Shown piece by piece: positions 45,397 through 57,951 of a DNA stretch of 64,000 bases; the stretch's first letter is position 1, and every line of letters begins with the position of its first letter. Origin of the DNA: Nemertoderma westbladi (taxonomy: Eukaryota; Xenacoelomorpha; Nemertodermatida; Nemertodermatidae); assembly GCA_032718475.1 (NCBI GenBank), contig JAUCBJ010001139.1, forward strand, positions 27,256-91,255, read 5' to 3'. Below the pieces are notes generated by a model. The model saw nothing but the letters and a program-made list of their open reading frames with translations. It had not been told where the DNA came from and searched no databases. Position numbers and translations under genes: made by a program.

Positions 45397-46520
45397 TTCA
45401 GGGATAGTGACTGTAGAAAGGCTCTAATGCCACGGTTAAAAAAACAGTTTCTATTTATATAGCTATTTCATCCTCACGGACGTCTTCAGTAAATAAATTA
45501 AAATAACCCGGAGGTGCTATTGCTTCAACATTTCAGTAGCTGTAATAATTACGAAGTAACATGCGTCCAGCAATTTCGTAACCACCAGCGTCGTATTCAT
45601 ACTGAAGCATTACTCATTAATTGCCACCGCCCACCCCTCAATAAACTGGTACCACTTCTATAGAATGAAACTTCGACCCGATGGCTCGCCCCCACCTAAC
45701 ATTTGGATGTAACAAACTCACACCACCTCTAATAATTAATTAACTGTGCAGTACGCTCTACTTGCTGAAATATACATTGTGTCAGCCAGCTGTAATGTAC
45801 GTACTATAGCCGAACATATTAGTATTTAATAGGAAATACCAAAACAAAAACTTTTTTAAAAATTGTAATATGTAATCTTGTAGGGATTCCTTTTATTTAG
45901 TAACAGTAATATGTGTCCTTTTATCCCCCTCAATTTTATGCAGCTCATGGCTTAGGTATTCTTTCCCTTCTTTTAAATATATTTTTTAATGATTTTTTAT
46001 TTCAGAACCAACATTTTTTAGAATTTTTTTACCCTTTTACCAGCCTCACTTTTATTTGTAATTCAACGACTTAATATTGGAACCAACAATTTTTAACAAT
46101 TTTTAATCATTTAATGGTTTTAACGTTACCCACCCTTTTTACACCTCTTCATTTAGCACCCTTTTTATTTTTATTTTTAATTCTTAAATTTAATATTGAA
46201 CGTCTAATACCTTAACAACACATGTAGCCTACAATTCTATCTCTAGGCATACATACAGTATTACAGTATGATAAATCTAAATATGTTAATCTAATACATC
46301 CTATCATACTGTCTAATGTCTATATCGGAATTTGGTGGCATAATAATTGGTTGTACCGTACGTTAAATTTAATATGATGGTTTAGGTTTATAAATTGTGT
46401 TTTAATGTTATTTTAATTTATTTACTGAAGACGTCCGTGAGGATGAAATGGCCATATAAATAGAAACTGTTTTCGTTAACCGTGGCATTAGACCCTTTCT
46501 ACAGTCATTATCCCTGAACT
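45397..46520. repeat. Inverted repeat pair, about 110-bp arms
   Basis: Left arm 45397-45505 and right arm 46410-46520 are reverse complements at most positions (for example TTTACTGAAGACGTCCGTGA in the right arm). They include TAAATAGAAACTGTTTTCG and TAGACCCTTTCTACAGTCAT. A third copy of the right arm is at 47612-47722 in the same orientation, because of the duplication described next. The 0.9-kb loop has no gene. Confidence 0.75.
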
Positions 46521-47965
46521 TTTTATGGAAAACATAAAGCATTATTTTACTTGGCTGACTTGGCTTACTTAATGGCGTGGATTTTGGGGTTTTTGTAGGT
46601 ATACTGACTGGGATATTGGTTTGTTTTTAGGGTTAGGGTTTATTGGTCAAGCATAAACCATAATTAAAGCAGTAATTTAACTTTAACCCTAAGTCATGAT
46701 GCTCTCATCTAAGAAATTTTGTGGAAGTTCGAACTTTTTGCTATTGACCCGATGGCCAATATAGTGGGGTTGCTTAAGGTGAAAATCGTTAATTGCCGGA
46801 CAAAAGCATGAAAATATGACTATATATGTAAAAAAATGTGTAGATTAATCTGAGCCTGTGTACCCAAAAAATTGACTACTTCCCTAGCAACAGAGTGACT
46901 TTTACATAGCAACCGGGTAAAATTGGTCATTTCTGTTATTGAAACTCACCATATACAAAAATTACGATTATATAACTGGTTTAGTTTATAATATAAGTCT
47001 GTAGACGTTTCCATAGCAACAAGGATACCTTTACCTAGCAACCGCTCTATATTTAATGGAATTATGATTGAAACTTGGGATAATCAACCTGACTAGCAAT
47101 AGAAGATGGTTAGTGATGACATAGGCGCTGATACACGTTTCCTTAGTAACCGGGGACCTTTCCCTAGCAACCGCTGTATATTTAATGAAATTATGATTGA
47201 AACTTGGGATAATCAACCTGTCTAGCAATATAAGATTTTTTTACCCTTTTACCAGCCTCACTTTTATTTGTAAATTTGTAATTCAACGACTTAATATTGG
47301 AACCAACAATTTTTAACAATCTTTAATCATTTAATGGTTTTAACGTTACCCACCCTTTTTACACCTCTTCATTTAGCACCATTTTTATTTTTTATTTTTA
47401 AATTTTTAACAGTTGAACGTCTAATACCTTAACAACACATGTAGCCTACAATTCTATCTCGGCCTACATACAGTATTATGATAAATCTAAATATGTTAAT
47501 CTAATACATCCTATCATACTGTCTATATCGGAATTTGGTGGCATAATAATTGGTTGTACTGTACCGTACGTTAAATTTAATATGATGGTTTAGGTTTATA
47601 AATTGTGTTTTAATGTTATTTTAATTTATTTACTGAAGACGTCCGTGAGGATGTAATGGCCATATAAATAGAAACTGTTTTCGTTAACCGTGGCATTAGA
47701 CCCTTTCTACAGTCATTATCCCTGAACTTTTTATGGAAAACATAAAGCATTATTTTACTTGGCTGACTTGGCTTACTAATGGCGTGGATTTTGGGGTTTT
47801 TGTAGGTATACTGACTGGGATATTGGTTTGTTTTTAGGGTTAGGGTTTATTGGTCAAGCACAAACCATAATTAAAGCAGTAATTTAACTTTAACCCTAAG
47901 TCATGATGCTCTCATCTAAGAAATTTTGTGGAAGTTCGAACTTTTTGCTATTGACCCGATGGCCA
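46025..47965 (+). repeat. Direct duplication of about 740 bp (46025-46765 and 47227-47965)
   Basis: From TTTACCCTTTTACCAGCC to TATTGACCCGATGGCCAAT the two segments match with small indels (for example a changed AAATG/TAATG). The 460-bp spacer contains its own pair of repeats, TAGCAACCGCTnTATATTTA followed by ATTATGATTGAAACTTGGG, at 47036 and 47165. No gene is present. Confidence 0.8.
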
Positions 47966-48017
47966 ATAATAGCAAAAAGTACACTATTAATTGCTATTAA
48001 TTACGCTATTAATTGAA

Positions 48018-51000
48018 TGTACAGAATAGCGTATTTACTCTGGCCAGGCAAAGGCACACAACCTCTGAAATCGTGGGAGGGTCACTTTACTTGCTGCACA
48101 GTACCAGTGTACAGTACCAGTACTGCAGTACACAGTCCTGTACCCTGGTACCATAATTGGCGTATGGTGTAATTAGCTAACTGCGGAAGCAGTCTGGCTG
48201 GTCTGTTGCCCGCCCAAGGCAACCAAGCTAAAATTCGCGCCAGCCTATGGCGACGCCACTCGTCGACGAGGCCGACGAACCAGGGCACGGCGGACAGCTC
48301 AGTCGGGACGCCGCGTATACTGGTATAGCCGATCAGTTGCGGGTCATTTGGACGGCATTCCGCGCTATGTATTCAATTAAACTAAGCCTAATTATATTTT
48401 TGCACTTTTGTAGTTCAGTAGTTTCCTCCCCACATTTTAATTGTGTCATTGTTTTCCTGTATACAAAAGTAGCCTACTGCAGTACTGGTACAATATACAT
48501 AGGCTATATTGTGTACAGCATTCGGCGCTATGTGTTCAATTAAACTAAGCCTAATTATATTTATGGCACTTTTGTAGTTCGGTAGTTTCCTCCCCACATT
48601 TTAATTTTGTTATTGTTTTCCTGTATATGGTATACAAAAGTAGCCTACTGGTACAAAGTACGTAGGCTATATTGTGTACAGTAGATTAATCCATATAACG
48701 ATTATAACGAATCATTATAACGAATCATATTCAATTATAACGAACTAATCTCGGAAATGTAAAAACTTAACAATGGTAAATACTTGCATGGTATATGGCT
48801 GTACACCTGGTATAAACCTGGATCCTATTACCGGCACCTTTTCTGCAATGCTAAAAGAGAGAGTTTCTCCACAAAATGTTGTAGTAGAAGTTTCTCCAAC
48901 ACAAGCTAGAATATTGTCTGTAGAAACTACCGGCCCGCTTGCTAATGTAACACTCGTAGTGGAGAAAGATACATCCCATAATTCCCTTCTTGTCAAGGAT
49001 GCGTTTATAGGAGGAGATCCCTTCTATATGACTAATCAGACTGTATTTCGTCGCGGGCGAAACCTCACAAAATGGTCAGAATTAACAGGCCTCCTCGACA
49101 TGATGCATGTAGAATTTTATAAGAGCCAGCTGCCTCTGCAAATTATTGAACGAAAACTCCGCCAGAAGAAGGTTGGTCGGCGTTATACTGATCACGACAT
49201 AGTATTTGCCCTGGATCTTCTCTCCCGTTCGCGTTCAGCTTATTTATTTTTACGATCTGAGATGTCTTTGCCTTCGCCTCGTCTAATGCGTACGATCATG
49301 TCTGCTGTTATTTCACAGACTGATAGAGATTTTCTACGTTCAATTGTTTCATCATTAGAACAACGACAAAGGCTACTTGTAATCCAGTATGATGAAATAT
49401 ATTTAAAACCTTGAATTCAGTATCGCGGTGGAAACTTTTATGGCCTCACAAATAATGGAAAGGTGGCTAAGACTGCATTGGGTGCCCTGCTGAAGTTCGA
49501 GTTCGGTGGCCCGCGTATTCCTATTAAGTTCCTCCCTGCCGCATCTCTTACATCCGATGAACTGCTTTCATTCCATGATGATATTACTACAGCTATCGTT
49601 GATGTTGGTTGTGAAGTTATTGCTGTTGTAACTGACAACTGCCGGGTCAATCAGTCTTTCTTGGACATTATTAGTGGCAGGGGAGGAATTGCACTGTGCG
49701 ATTTCGTGCATATAATTAAGTCTATTCGAAATAACTTCTTTTCGAAGTGTAAATTTGAATTCACCAATCCAGATACGAACGAAGTGCTTATAGCAGATTG
49801 GAATGTTATTATCAATCTACAGGTCGAGGAGGAAAGCAAACTTCTGCGTCAATCGGCTCTTACAAAAAAGTCCGTTGAATTGGATAATTATGGAAAACAA
49901 AGTGTTCCACTGGCTCTCCAATTGTGGAATGATAAAACAGCCGCAGCTGTTGAAACCCGACATCCTCCCACGGCTACTCTGATTCGACTTGTTATCCGTT
50001 TCTGGCGAACTCTCTCTGATGAGCGGATAACTGACCCAGAGGAACTTAACTGGGTGATTGATTTTGCATCAGCCATGCAAACATCGAGCCTTTCTTCCGA
50101 TACAAAGAAAGGATTGCTTCGATTAACACGTGGCCTGAAAACTTTGTCAACTCGACTCCTCCTCTCTCCTGAGTATTCATATTTTCTGCCAAGCCGCTAT
50201 TCCTCCAATGATATTGAAAAATTGTTCAGTGAAGTCCGTCAAAGAAATGCAGCTTCTTATTACGTTACCCACGAGATGCTTCATAATACTATGAGGCTAA
50301 TGTTAGCGAAACATGCTTTCCATGCCGGAGTGTCTATTTCTTCCTTATGCGACATCCCTATATGCCATTCCTGTTCGAAATGCGATTGTGAACTAACTGA
50401 AGAAGCTTTATCTGAAATAGACTTTGCGTATGACTCAGTTACTACTGGAGATGTTCCCCCAACAACTCGAAGTGTCGTAGTTTATATTGGAGGTTACCTG
50501 CTCCATAAAGCCCTTAAAGATGGTCGTTCTATAGAGATGCCCGATAGCCCCGAATGTCCTCTCGAGTGGGTAGCTTATACAAAGTTAGTTTCCCGAGGAA
50601 GCCTCTGTATTCCGGCAGAAAGTTTAGTGCAGTTTATATCTTGTTGCGTAGTATTTTTTACTGTAACCGACCCATCTCTGTATTGTCTTGCACAGCTGGG
50701 TAAAGCCTTTAAGCTACTTAGTCACGGTTTTTCTTATATTCGTCTCGAGGATAAAGACTTCCGACGTGTGTCCAACATTCTTATGAACAATTTTGCCAAA
50801 CGGAAAACTGAAATTGTAGGCTCTACTGCATCAAAGAAGAAATATGCTGCCAAATATCACAAATAAGTATTATAGTCTATTAGATAATACCACATAATAA
50901 TTGTGCTAATAATAATAATAATATAATAATAATAATTTTCATTATTCATTTTCATTTCATTATTCACCATAATTCATATTCGATCCTAACATTTTCTCTA

Positions 51001-51264
51001 GTTTGATTTGTTTCATTTGTATTGAAAGTGGCTGAGAAATTAGCGATCAAAATTGTTACGGACAACAACGACGACAGACAACTCGATGACTTACTTCGTG
51101 GCTCGCCCCACAGTCCCACACTGTTAGACACAATGCATTGTATGTCTTAAAATTTGAGTAAATTGTAAAAAAAACTCTAAACTAACTAACATATGAGTGA
51201 CCCTCCCACGATATCAGAGGTTGTGTGCCTTTGCCTGGCCAGAGTAAATACGCTATTATGTACA
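48018..51264 (+). mobile_element. P-element-like DNA transposon with 69-bp terminal inverted repeats
   Basis: Left 48018-48086 and right 51196-51264 are inverted repeats of 69 bp with only two differences that I can see. Each starts TGTACA and contains AATAGCGTATTTACTCTGGC and ends GGGAGGGTCACT. They bracket a plus-strand P-type transposase gene with one stop (48773-50866). The canonical 8-bp target duplication could not be identified, because both flanks are repetitive: AT-rich GCTATTAATT units on the left, and a minisatellite seeded from the element end on the right (51262-51470). Confidence 0.85.
48773..50866 (+). pseudogene. P-element (THAP9-like) transposase with one in-frame stop
   Basis: The frame 48773-49414 ends in a TGA, and the same frame resumes at once and runs to 50866. 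Joined, it would be about 697 residues. IQYDEIYLKP just before the TGA, then IQYRGGNFYG, VAVVTDNCRVNQSF-like text (residues VVTDNCRVNQSF) and LCDFVHIIKSIRNNF are the RNase-H-fold core of P-type transposases, with the acidic residues of the catalytic site in place. A GTP-binding-like insertion and a C-terminal helical region follow. The N-terminus begins MVNTCMVYGC, like the start of a THAP zinc finger, but the rest of the finger (the later Cys and His) is missing. So DNA binding by a THAP domain is probably lost. The enzyme cuts and pastes DNA. One nonsense change separates this copy from an open frame. Confidence 0.85.
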
Positions 51265-51470
51265 GCTGTAAAGTCTACATTACTTCGCTATTGAATGTAC
51301 AGCTGTAAAGTCTACATTACTTCGCTATTGAATGTACAGCTGTAAAGTGTACATTACTTCGCTATTGAATGCACAGCTGTATAGTCTACATTACTTCGCT
51401 ATTGAATGTACAGCTGTAAAGTGTACATTACTTCGCTATTGAATGTACAGTTGTAAAGTGTACATTTAAT
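51262..51470 (+). repeat. 37-bp minisatellite at the transposon end
   Basis: About five and a half units of GCTGTAAAGTCTACATTACT followed by TCGCTATTGAATGTACA. The unit includes the GAATGTACAG sequence that forms the outer border of the P-like element, so the array seems to have grown from its end. Confidence 0.8.
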
Positions 51471-51479
51471 AATAATAAT

Positions 51480-52030
51480 AAGTGTACATATTATGGTAAT
51501 ATTGGTCAAACTATGGGTATCCAAGGTGTAATAATGCCCGCATTTCACTATGGAAGAATCTTCGATGGACGATATTTATGCTGTAATAGGCCCAGATTAA
51601 AGTTTGAAGACTTAGATCAAATAATACGACGTAGGCGCATAAGTGGTGGCAAAAATTAACATTTTTTGGCTTGCTTTCTTATTTGTCTCGCTACGCTGGC
51701 CAAATAATATCGCTCGACAAAAAAGTATACTTTTTGCCACCACTTAAGGTATAATATTGTACTGGAACTTCTCCAATTCAAATGCTATTGTTAGAAAATC
51801 AAAGTACAGTAGATAACATGTAAGCGTGGGGCCTACACCTACTAGTATTAACTAAATTAAATTGAAATAAAGTAACATTACCAACACAGATGACACAAAA
51901 TATTTACTATTATATATTATTACCAAAAATCTATTCCTGATATAACCAAACTAATAGTATTCTAGAACTCTTTTGTTCTACAATGTGCAGTACCTACACT
52001 GTATAGTGATTCCAATTAACGGACAAGGAT
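51480..52030. other. Intergenic stretch
   Basis: No gene could be supported. An inverted pair AAGTGGTGGCAAAAATTAAC (51639) and TTTTTGCCACCACTTAAGG (51731) brackets a small 110-bp hairpin. Confidence 0.5.
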
Positions 52031-52041
52031 ACGCCCATATT

Positions 52042-53515
52042 TTATCGGCTAGAGTTCCGTATAGAACTGCATTTTTTAAAACTTATGTTATTGTTACTAT
52101 GGAAACATTGAAGAGTTCTAGAACAATATAAACGCATTATCTCTATTCTAGAACATAAATAAAACCAAAATTATAATGTTCTAGAACATATAGCTCGTTT
52201 TTTTTAATTTTAAATTAGCTAGTACATTTTAAAAAATATCAAATTTGGTAGATAAATTTTCTAATAAATAAATGATATAAATAAATAATTTTCTTTGTAT
52301 TACTAGCTATAATAGCTAGCTAGCTTGAATATATGTAATAATATATATATCTACACCATGACCCGTGATATAGTGTCATTTTCTGATGACACGGACCCCC
52401 CCCCCCAAATTTTTCTACAAATCATTATCATATTGCTTGAAATTTGAAACACAACTAGTTCAACTCACCGTGGTTGTTACCATGAAGCCGAAATTTTCGA
52501 TTTCGCCTTTAAATTTTTTCTATAAGCGTTTTAAAAAAGTGTCTTTTGCGAAATCGCACCCTCTGTATCATTGCCATTCTTCACTTTAGTCGTAATTTTT
52601 TTCATATCAATAGAAAGCTTGCGTTGCAAGGATTCCAAATGTGTAACAATGTCTGAATTTCGTTGAGAAACAGCTGAGATATAGGCGTTCAAAGATTGCA
52701 AGAATTATTGTTCGCTGCAAGCAATTTATTCTATTTAATAAATACACAAAATTCTAGAACGTGTTATTTATTTTATGAGTTGGTTGGCAACAGCGGAATG
52801 CCTATACAATATCTATATTGCATAGCTAATCATACATAAACAAATTGTTCCAGAATATTGTGTATTTATTAAATAGAATAAATGGCTTGCAGCGAGCAAT
52901 AATTCTTGCAATCTTTGAATGCCTATATCTCAGCTGTTTCTCAACGAAATTCAGACATTGTTACACATTTGGAATCCTTGCAACGCCAGCTTTCTATTGA
53001 TATGAAAAAAATTACGACTAAAGTGAATAATGGCAATGATACAGAGGGTGCGATTTCGCAAAAGACACTTTTTTAAAACGCTTATAGAAAAAATTTAAAG
53101 GCGAAATCGAAAATTCCGGAAATAATTATATCATTTGTATCATTTATGCTCTAGAATAGTGTATTATACATAATATTACCTAAATAAAATAAAAAATAAT
53201 GATGTTCTAAAACATATAGCTAGTTTTTTTTAATTTTAAAATAGGTAGTAAATTTAACAAATAATACAATTTGGTACCGGTAGATGAATGTTTTAATAAT
53301 AATATAATTAAAGAATTTTTTTTATTACTAGCTATTTTATATTTAAAAAATAACTAGCTATATGTTCTAGAACATTATATTTTTTATTTTATTTATGTTC
53401 TAGAATAGTATATAATACTTTTCTATTGTTCTAGAACTCTTCAATGTTGCCATAGTAACAATAAGTTTTAAAAATGCAGTTCTATACGGAACTGTTATCT
53501 TATCGGTAACAGTTA
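52042..53515. repeat. Long palindrome (foldback), arms of about 700 bp
   Basis: The left arm 52042-52760 and right arm 52845-53515 are reverse complements over most of their length. The outer parts include AGTTCCGTATAGAACTGCAT and AAACTTATGTTATTGTTACT. The inner parts include GCGAAATCGCACCCTCTGTA and TGAATTTCGTTGAGAAACAG. The loop is about 85 bp. The inner 260 bp are nearly identical. The palindrome TTCTAGAA occurs many times in both arms. A short C run (52389-52397) and its flank are present in the left arm only. The open frame 52386-52589 lies inside it and I do not call it a gene. Confidence 0.85.
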
Positions 53516-53527
53516 TCTTTATCCTAG

Positions 53528-56500
53528 TGTTTATTAGAGATTATGCCAACACGCCAATTATAAACTGTTTATTAGAGATTATGCCAACACGCCAATTATA
53601 AACTGTTTATTAGAGATTAAGCCAACACGCCAATTGTAAACTGTTTATTAGAGATTATGCCAACACGCCAATTATAAACTGTTTATTAGAGATTATGCCA
53701 ACACGCCAATTATAAAATGTTTATTAGAGATTATGCCAACACGCCAATTATAAACTGTTTATTAGAGATTATGCCAACACGCCAATTATAAAATGTTTAT
53801 TAGAGATTATGGCAACACGCCAATTATAAACTGTTTATTAGAGATTATGCCAACACGCCAATTATAAACTGTTTATTAGAGATTATGCCAACACGCCAAT
53901 TATAAACTGTTTATTAGAGATTATGCCAACACGCCAATTATAAACTGTTTATTAAAGATTATGCCAACACGCCAATTATAAACTGTTTATTAGAGATTAT
54001 GTCAACACGCCAATTATAAACAGTTTATTAGAGATTATGCCAACACGCCAATTATAAACTGTTTATTAGAGATTATGCCAACACGCCAATTATAAACTGT
54101 TTATTAGAGATTATGCCAACACGCCAATTATAAACTGTTTATTAAAGATTATGCCAACACGCCAATTATAAACTGTTTATTAGAGATTATGCCAACACGC
54201 CAATTATAAACTGTTTATTAGAGATTGTGCCAACACGCCAATTATAAACTGTTTATTAGAGATTATGCCAACACGCCAATTATAAACTGTTTATTAGAGA
54301 TTATGCCAACACGCCAATTATAAACTGTTTATTAGAGATTATGCCAACACGCCAATTATAAACTGTTTATTAGAGGTTATGCCAACACGCCAATAATAAA
54401 CTGTTTATTAGAGATTATGGCAACACGCCAATAATAAACTGTTTATTAGAGATTATGGCATCACGCCAATAATAAACTGTTTATTAGAGGTTATGCCAAC
54501 AAGCCAATTATAAACTGTTTATTAGAGGTTATGCCAACACGCCAACTATAAAATGTTTATTAGAGATTATGCCAACACGCCAATTATAAACTGTTTATTA
54601 GAGGTTATGCCAACACGCCAATAATAAACTGTTCATTAGAGATTATGGCAACACGCCAATAATAAACTGTTTATTAGAGGTTATGCCAACACGCCAATTA
54701 TAAATTGTTTATTTGACGTTATGCCAACACGCCAATTATAAACTGTTTATTAGAGGTTATGCCAACACGCCAATAATAAACTGTTTATTAGAGATTATGG
54801 CATCACGCCAATAATAAACTGTTTATTAGAGGTTATGCCAACAAGCCAATTATAAACTGTTTATTAGAGGTTATGCCAACACGCCAATTATAAATTGTTT
54901 ATTTGACGTTATGCCAACACGCCAATTATAAACTGTTTATTAGAGGTTATGCCAACACGCCAATAATAAACTGTTTATTAGAGATTATGGCAACACGCCA
55001 ATAATAAACTGTTTATTAGAGGTTATGCCAACACGCCAATTATAAATTGTTTATTTGACGTTATGCCAACACGCCAATTATAAACAGTTTATTAGAGATT
55101 ATGTCAACACGCCAATTATAAATTGTTTATTTGACGTTATGCCAACACGCCAATTATAAACAGTTTATTAGAGATTATGTCAACACGCCAATTATAAACT
55201 GTTTATTAGAGATTATGCCAACACGCCAATTATAAATTGTTTATTTGACGTTATGCCAACACGCCAATTATAAACAGTTTATTAGAGATTATGTCAACAC
55301 GCCAATTATAAACTGTTTATTAGAGATTATGCCAACACGCCAATTATAAATTGTTTATTTGACGTTATGCCAACACGCCAATAATAAACTGTTTATTAGA
55401 GATTATGTCAACACGCCAATTATAAATTGTTTATTAGAGATTATGCCAACACGCCAATTATAAATTGTTTATTTGACGTTATGCCAACACGCCAATAATA
55501 AACTGTTTATTAGAGATTATGTCAACACGCCAATTATAAATTGTTTATTAGAGATTATGCCAACACGCCAATTATAAATTGTTTATTTGACGTTATGCCA
55601 ACACGCCAATAATAAACTGTTTATTAGAGATTATGGCAACACGCCAATAATATACTGTTTATTAGAGATTATGGCAACACGCCAATAATAAACTGTTTAT
55701 TAGAGGTTATGCCAACACGCCAATTATAAATTGTTTATTTGACGTTATGCCAACACGCCAATTATAAACAGTTTATTAGAGATTATGTCAACACGCCAAT
55801 TATAAACTGTTTATTAGAGGTTATGCCAACACGCCAATTATAAATTGTTTATTTGACGTTATGCCAACACGCCAATTATAAACAGTTTATTAGAGATTAT
55901 GTCAACACGCCAATTATAAACTGTTTATTAGAGATTATGCCAACACGCCAATTATAAACTGTTTATTAGAGGTTATGCCAACACGCCAATTATAAACTGT
56001 TTATTAGAGGTTATGCCAACACGCCAATTATAAATTGTTTATTTGACGTTATGCCAACACGCCAATTATAAACAGTTTATTAGAGATTATGTCAACATGC
56101 CAATTATAAATTGTTTATTTGACGTTATGCCAACACGCCAATTATAAACAGTTTATTAGAGATTATGTCAACATGCCAATTATAAATTGTTTATTTGACG
56201 TTATGCCAACACGCCAATAATAAACAGTTTATTAGAGGTTATGCCAACACGCCAATTATAAATTGTTTATTTGACGTTATGCCAACACGCCAATTATAAA
56301 CAGTTTATTAGAGATTATGTCAACATGCCAATTATAAATTGTTTATTTGACGTTATGCCAACACGCCAATAATAAACAGTTTATTAGAGATTATGTCAAC
56401 ACGCCAATTATAAACTGTTTATTAGAGATTATGTCAACATGCCAATTATAAATTGTTTATTTGACGTTATGCCAACACCCCAATAATAAAGAGTTTATTA

Positions 56501-57225
56501 GAGATTATGTCAACACGCCAATTATAAACTGTTCATTAGAGATTATGCCAACACGCCAATTATAAACTGTTTATTAGAGATTATGGCAACACGCCAATAA
56601 TAAACTGTTTATTAGAGGTTATGCCAAAACGCCAATTATAAATTGTTTATTTGACGTTATGCTAACACGCCAATTATAAACAGTTTATTAGAGATTATGT
56701 CAACACGCGAATTATAAACTGTTTATTAGAGATTATGCCAACACGCCAATTATAAACTGTTTATTAGAGATTATGGCAACACGCCAATAATAAAATGTTT
56801 ATTAGAGGTTATGCCAACACGCCAACTAGAAATTGTTTATTTGACGTTATGCCAACACGCCAATTATAAACTGTTTATTAGAGATTATGCCAACACGGCA
56901 ATTATAAACAGTTTATTAGAGATTATGCCAACACGCCAATTATAAACTGTTTATTAGAGATTATGGCAACACGCCAATTATAAATAATGTATTTAACGTT
57001 ATGCCAACACGCCAACTATAAATTGCTTATTTGACGTTAGGCCAACACGCCAATTATAAATAATGTATTTAACGTTATGCCAACACGCCAACTATAAATT
57101 GTTTATTTGACGTTATGCCAACACGCCAATTATAAATAATGTATTTATCGTTATGCCAACACGCCAATTATAAATAATGTATTTAACGTTATGTCAACAC
57201 GCCAGTTATAGATTGTTTATTCGTG
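53528..57225. repeat. 38-bp satellite array, about 97 units
   Basis: The unit is CTGTTTATTAGAGATTATGC followed by CAACACGCCAATTATAAA. Variants recur in order: a TTATTTGACGTTATGCC form, a CAGTTTATTAGAGATTATGTC form and, at the right edge, a TAATGTATTTAACGTTATGCC form. The left third is mostly the base form, and the middle and right contain dimers of the second and third forms. It is a satellite, not a CRISPR array, because there are no unique spacers. Confidence 0.95.
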
Positions 57226-57399
57226 TATATATTAATTTATTTGTTCATTTAATTCAGTGATCTTCATAAAATTTATGTACTCAGTCAGCCAGTTATATTT
57301 AATAGGTATTGCATTTTAAAAATAAATTTAAATGAATTGTAGTTGGGCTGAGAATGATAGCGTAACTGTAATATAAACAATTAATAGTTGAATAATGAT
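57226..57399. other. AT-rich spacer
   Basis: No feature could be supported here. Confidence 0.5.
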
Positions 57400-57530
57400 T
57401 TTGTTCAGAAATTGTAAATATATGGAAGCACGTCACCGGGGGTGGTGGGGGGGGGGGGGGGGTTGAATCGGTTTGGTCGTTGGTTCAACCCCAGGTGACC
57501 TACTTCCAAATTTTTCCAATTTCTGAACAA
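57400..57530. mobile_element. Small foldback MITE with a G run
   Basis: ATTTTGTTCAGAAATTG (57400) is inverted at 57513 as CAATTTCTGAACAAAAT. GGAAGCACGTCACC is matched by GGTGACCTACTTCC nearer the loop. A 17-bp G run (57447-57463) lies between. The whole is only 130 bp. Confidence 0.7.
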
Positions 57531-57596
57531 AATATATTTAAAATATTTGTTATTTCTAGATTTTCTAGTTAATTTTTCAATGATTTTGCGGGGGGT

Positions 57597-57685
57597 TATA
57601 AGGACCCAACCCCCCACCCCCTCAGGAAACTTAGAAATCAATAATATTATAAGATATTATTATTATTTATGATGAACTGATCTCA
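57597..57685 (+). repeat. Left copy of a direct repeat flanking the LINE fragment
   Basis: ATAAGGACCCAACCCC, then AGGAAACTTnGAAATCAATA and TATTATTTATGATGAACTGATC occur here and again at 59268-59372. The right copy has a 23-bp C run in place of the short CCCCCACCCCCTC here. Confidence 0.8.
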
Positions 57686-57951
57686 GGTCAGTTCAGGTAT
57701 TCTAGGTCATTGATCAAGAAAACTTGCCACCTCCACGCAGCATAAAGGAGGTGCCACCTGTAGCTGCATAGACCCTCTTACTAGGGCCAATCTGGTCCTG
57801 TAACTAGGACCACCTTCGTTCTGGGATAAGGACGCCCTTGATCCTGGATTAAGGACCCATATACTTGGCTGCAGGGGTATATGGCCTGGCCAGGCAGATG
57901 GTGATCTACCAATGGCTGGTCAGGAGTAGAGTGTTCTCATGTCCACTCTGA

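Noticed and set aside
46629-46650. TTAGGG-like telomeric sequence
   Set aside because: Only two tandem units, repeated at about 47835 because of the 740-bp duplication. Not a telomere.
49412-49414. TGA as selenocysteine or programmed readthrough in the P-like transposase
   Set aside because: No selenocysteine insertion element could be seen and the family does not use selenocysteine. A nonsense mutation is simpler.
53528-57225. CRISPR-like array
   Set aside because: Units are contiguous with no unique spacers, and the setting is eukaryotic. It is a satellite.
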